From contig JAMOMT010000188.1 of the NCBI GenBank assembly GCA_027066965.1, positions 1-5,155 of the forward strand: a stretch of 5,155 nt of DNA, written 5' to 3'. Source of the DNA: Archaeoglobaceae archaeon (GTDB lineage: Archaea > Halobacteriota > Archaeoglobi > Archaeoglobales > Archaeoglobaceae). The notes beneath the pieces were generated by a model that saw only the letters and a list, made by a program, of their open reading frames with translations, had not been told where the DNA came from and did no database searches. Position numbers and translations under genes: made by a program. Below are positions 5,091 to 5,155 of this stretch, in pieces (the stretch's first letter is position 1; the number at the start of each line of letters is the position of its first letter).

Positions 5091-5155
5091 ATGACCGCTT
5101 CCAAGAGCTGGAGCGGGAGAAGGAAGAAAAATGGAGATGATGAGGATATGGAGGA
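5091..5155 (+). CDS. 5' end of an unidentified gene (3' end outside window)
   Basis: ATG 5091 follows GAGGTG (5079-5084) at 6 nt, matching the other starts here. It opens a frame of at least 21 codons to the window edge, starting MTASKSWSGRRKKNGDDEDME, highly charged and probably disordered. Too little is visible to name a family. A competing start is ATG 5131 in another frame (MEMMRIWR), preceded by the purine-rich GGGAGAAGGA, so the frame is not certain. Confidence 0.45.
   Translation, partial: MTASKSWSGRRKKNGDDEDME

Overview
The window looks like part of a chromosome from a hyperthermophilic euryarchaeon, possibly of the Archaeoglobus/Ferroglobus/Geoglobus group. Supporting signs are AGG/AGA arginine and ATA isoleucine codons, strong GGAGGTG ribosome sites 5-6 nt before starts, TTG starts, A/T-rich TATA-like promoter elements and T-tract terminators. 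The lineage is an inference from style, not from a database match.

Layout. (1) Positions 3-176 hold the C-terminal end of an unidentified hydrophobic protein, followed by an A/T-rich terminator-like stretch. (2) Positions 239-1181 hold a broken mcrB, the GTPase motor of a McrBC modification-dependent restriction system. Three lesions are readable. The 5' half is gone and homology starts at the Walker A motif. An in-frame deletion has removed the rest of the MNxxD motif and the arginine-finger segment. An extra C in a CCCC run shifts the frame near the end. (3) Positions 1183-2487 hold mcrC, which looks intact, keeps its PD-(D/E)xK nuclease motif and starts 1 nt after the ancestral mcrB stop. 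(4) Positions 2488-2898 are a 400-bp non-coding region. Its plus strand is very pyrimidine-rich, and it carries a doubtful 59-residue minus-strand reading frame, a 13-bp direct repeat, a perfect palindrome between two opposed TATA-like elements, and five tandem ~12-bp units leading to the next gene. (5) Positions 2899-4245 form a two-gene operon: a TSUP (TauE/SafE) anion transporter and a small three-helix membrane protein resembling DUF1634, a family that often sits beside TSUP genes. (6) Positions 4324-5052 encode a soluble, probably beta-rich protein I do not recognise, followed by the first codons of a further gene at 5091.

Together: the McrBC locus is a decayed or decaying defence module, with McrC left without a working motor in this window. 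The TSUP/DUF1634 pair probably moves a sulfur oxyanion or organosulfonate across the membrane, and its promoter region looks unusually elaborate. I see no CRISPR array, tRNA, rRNA or recognisable transposase. The best candidates for something undescribed are the repeat/palindrome leader at 2798-2878 and the orphan-like McrC.
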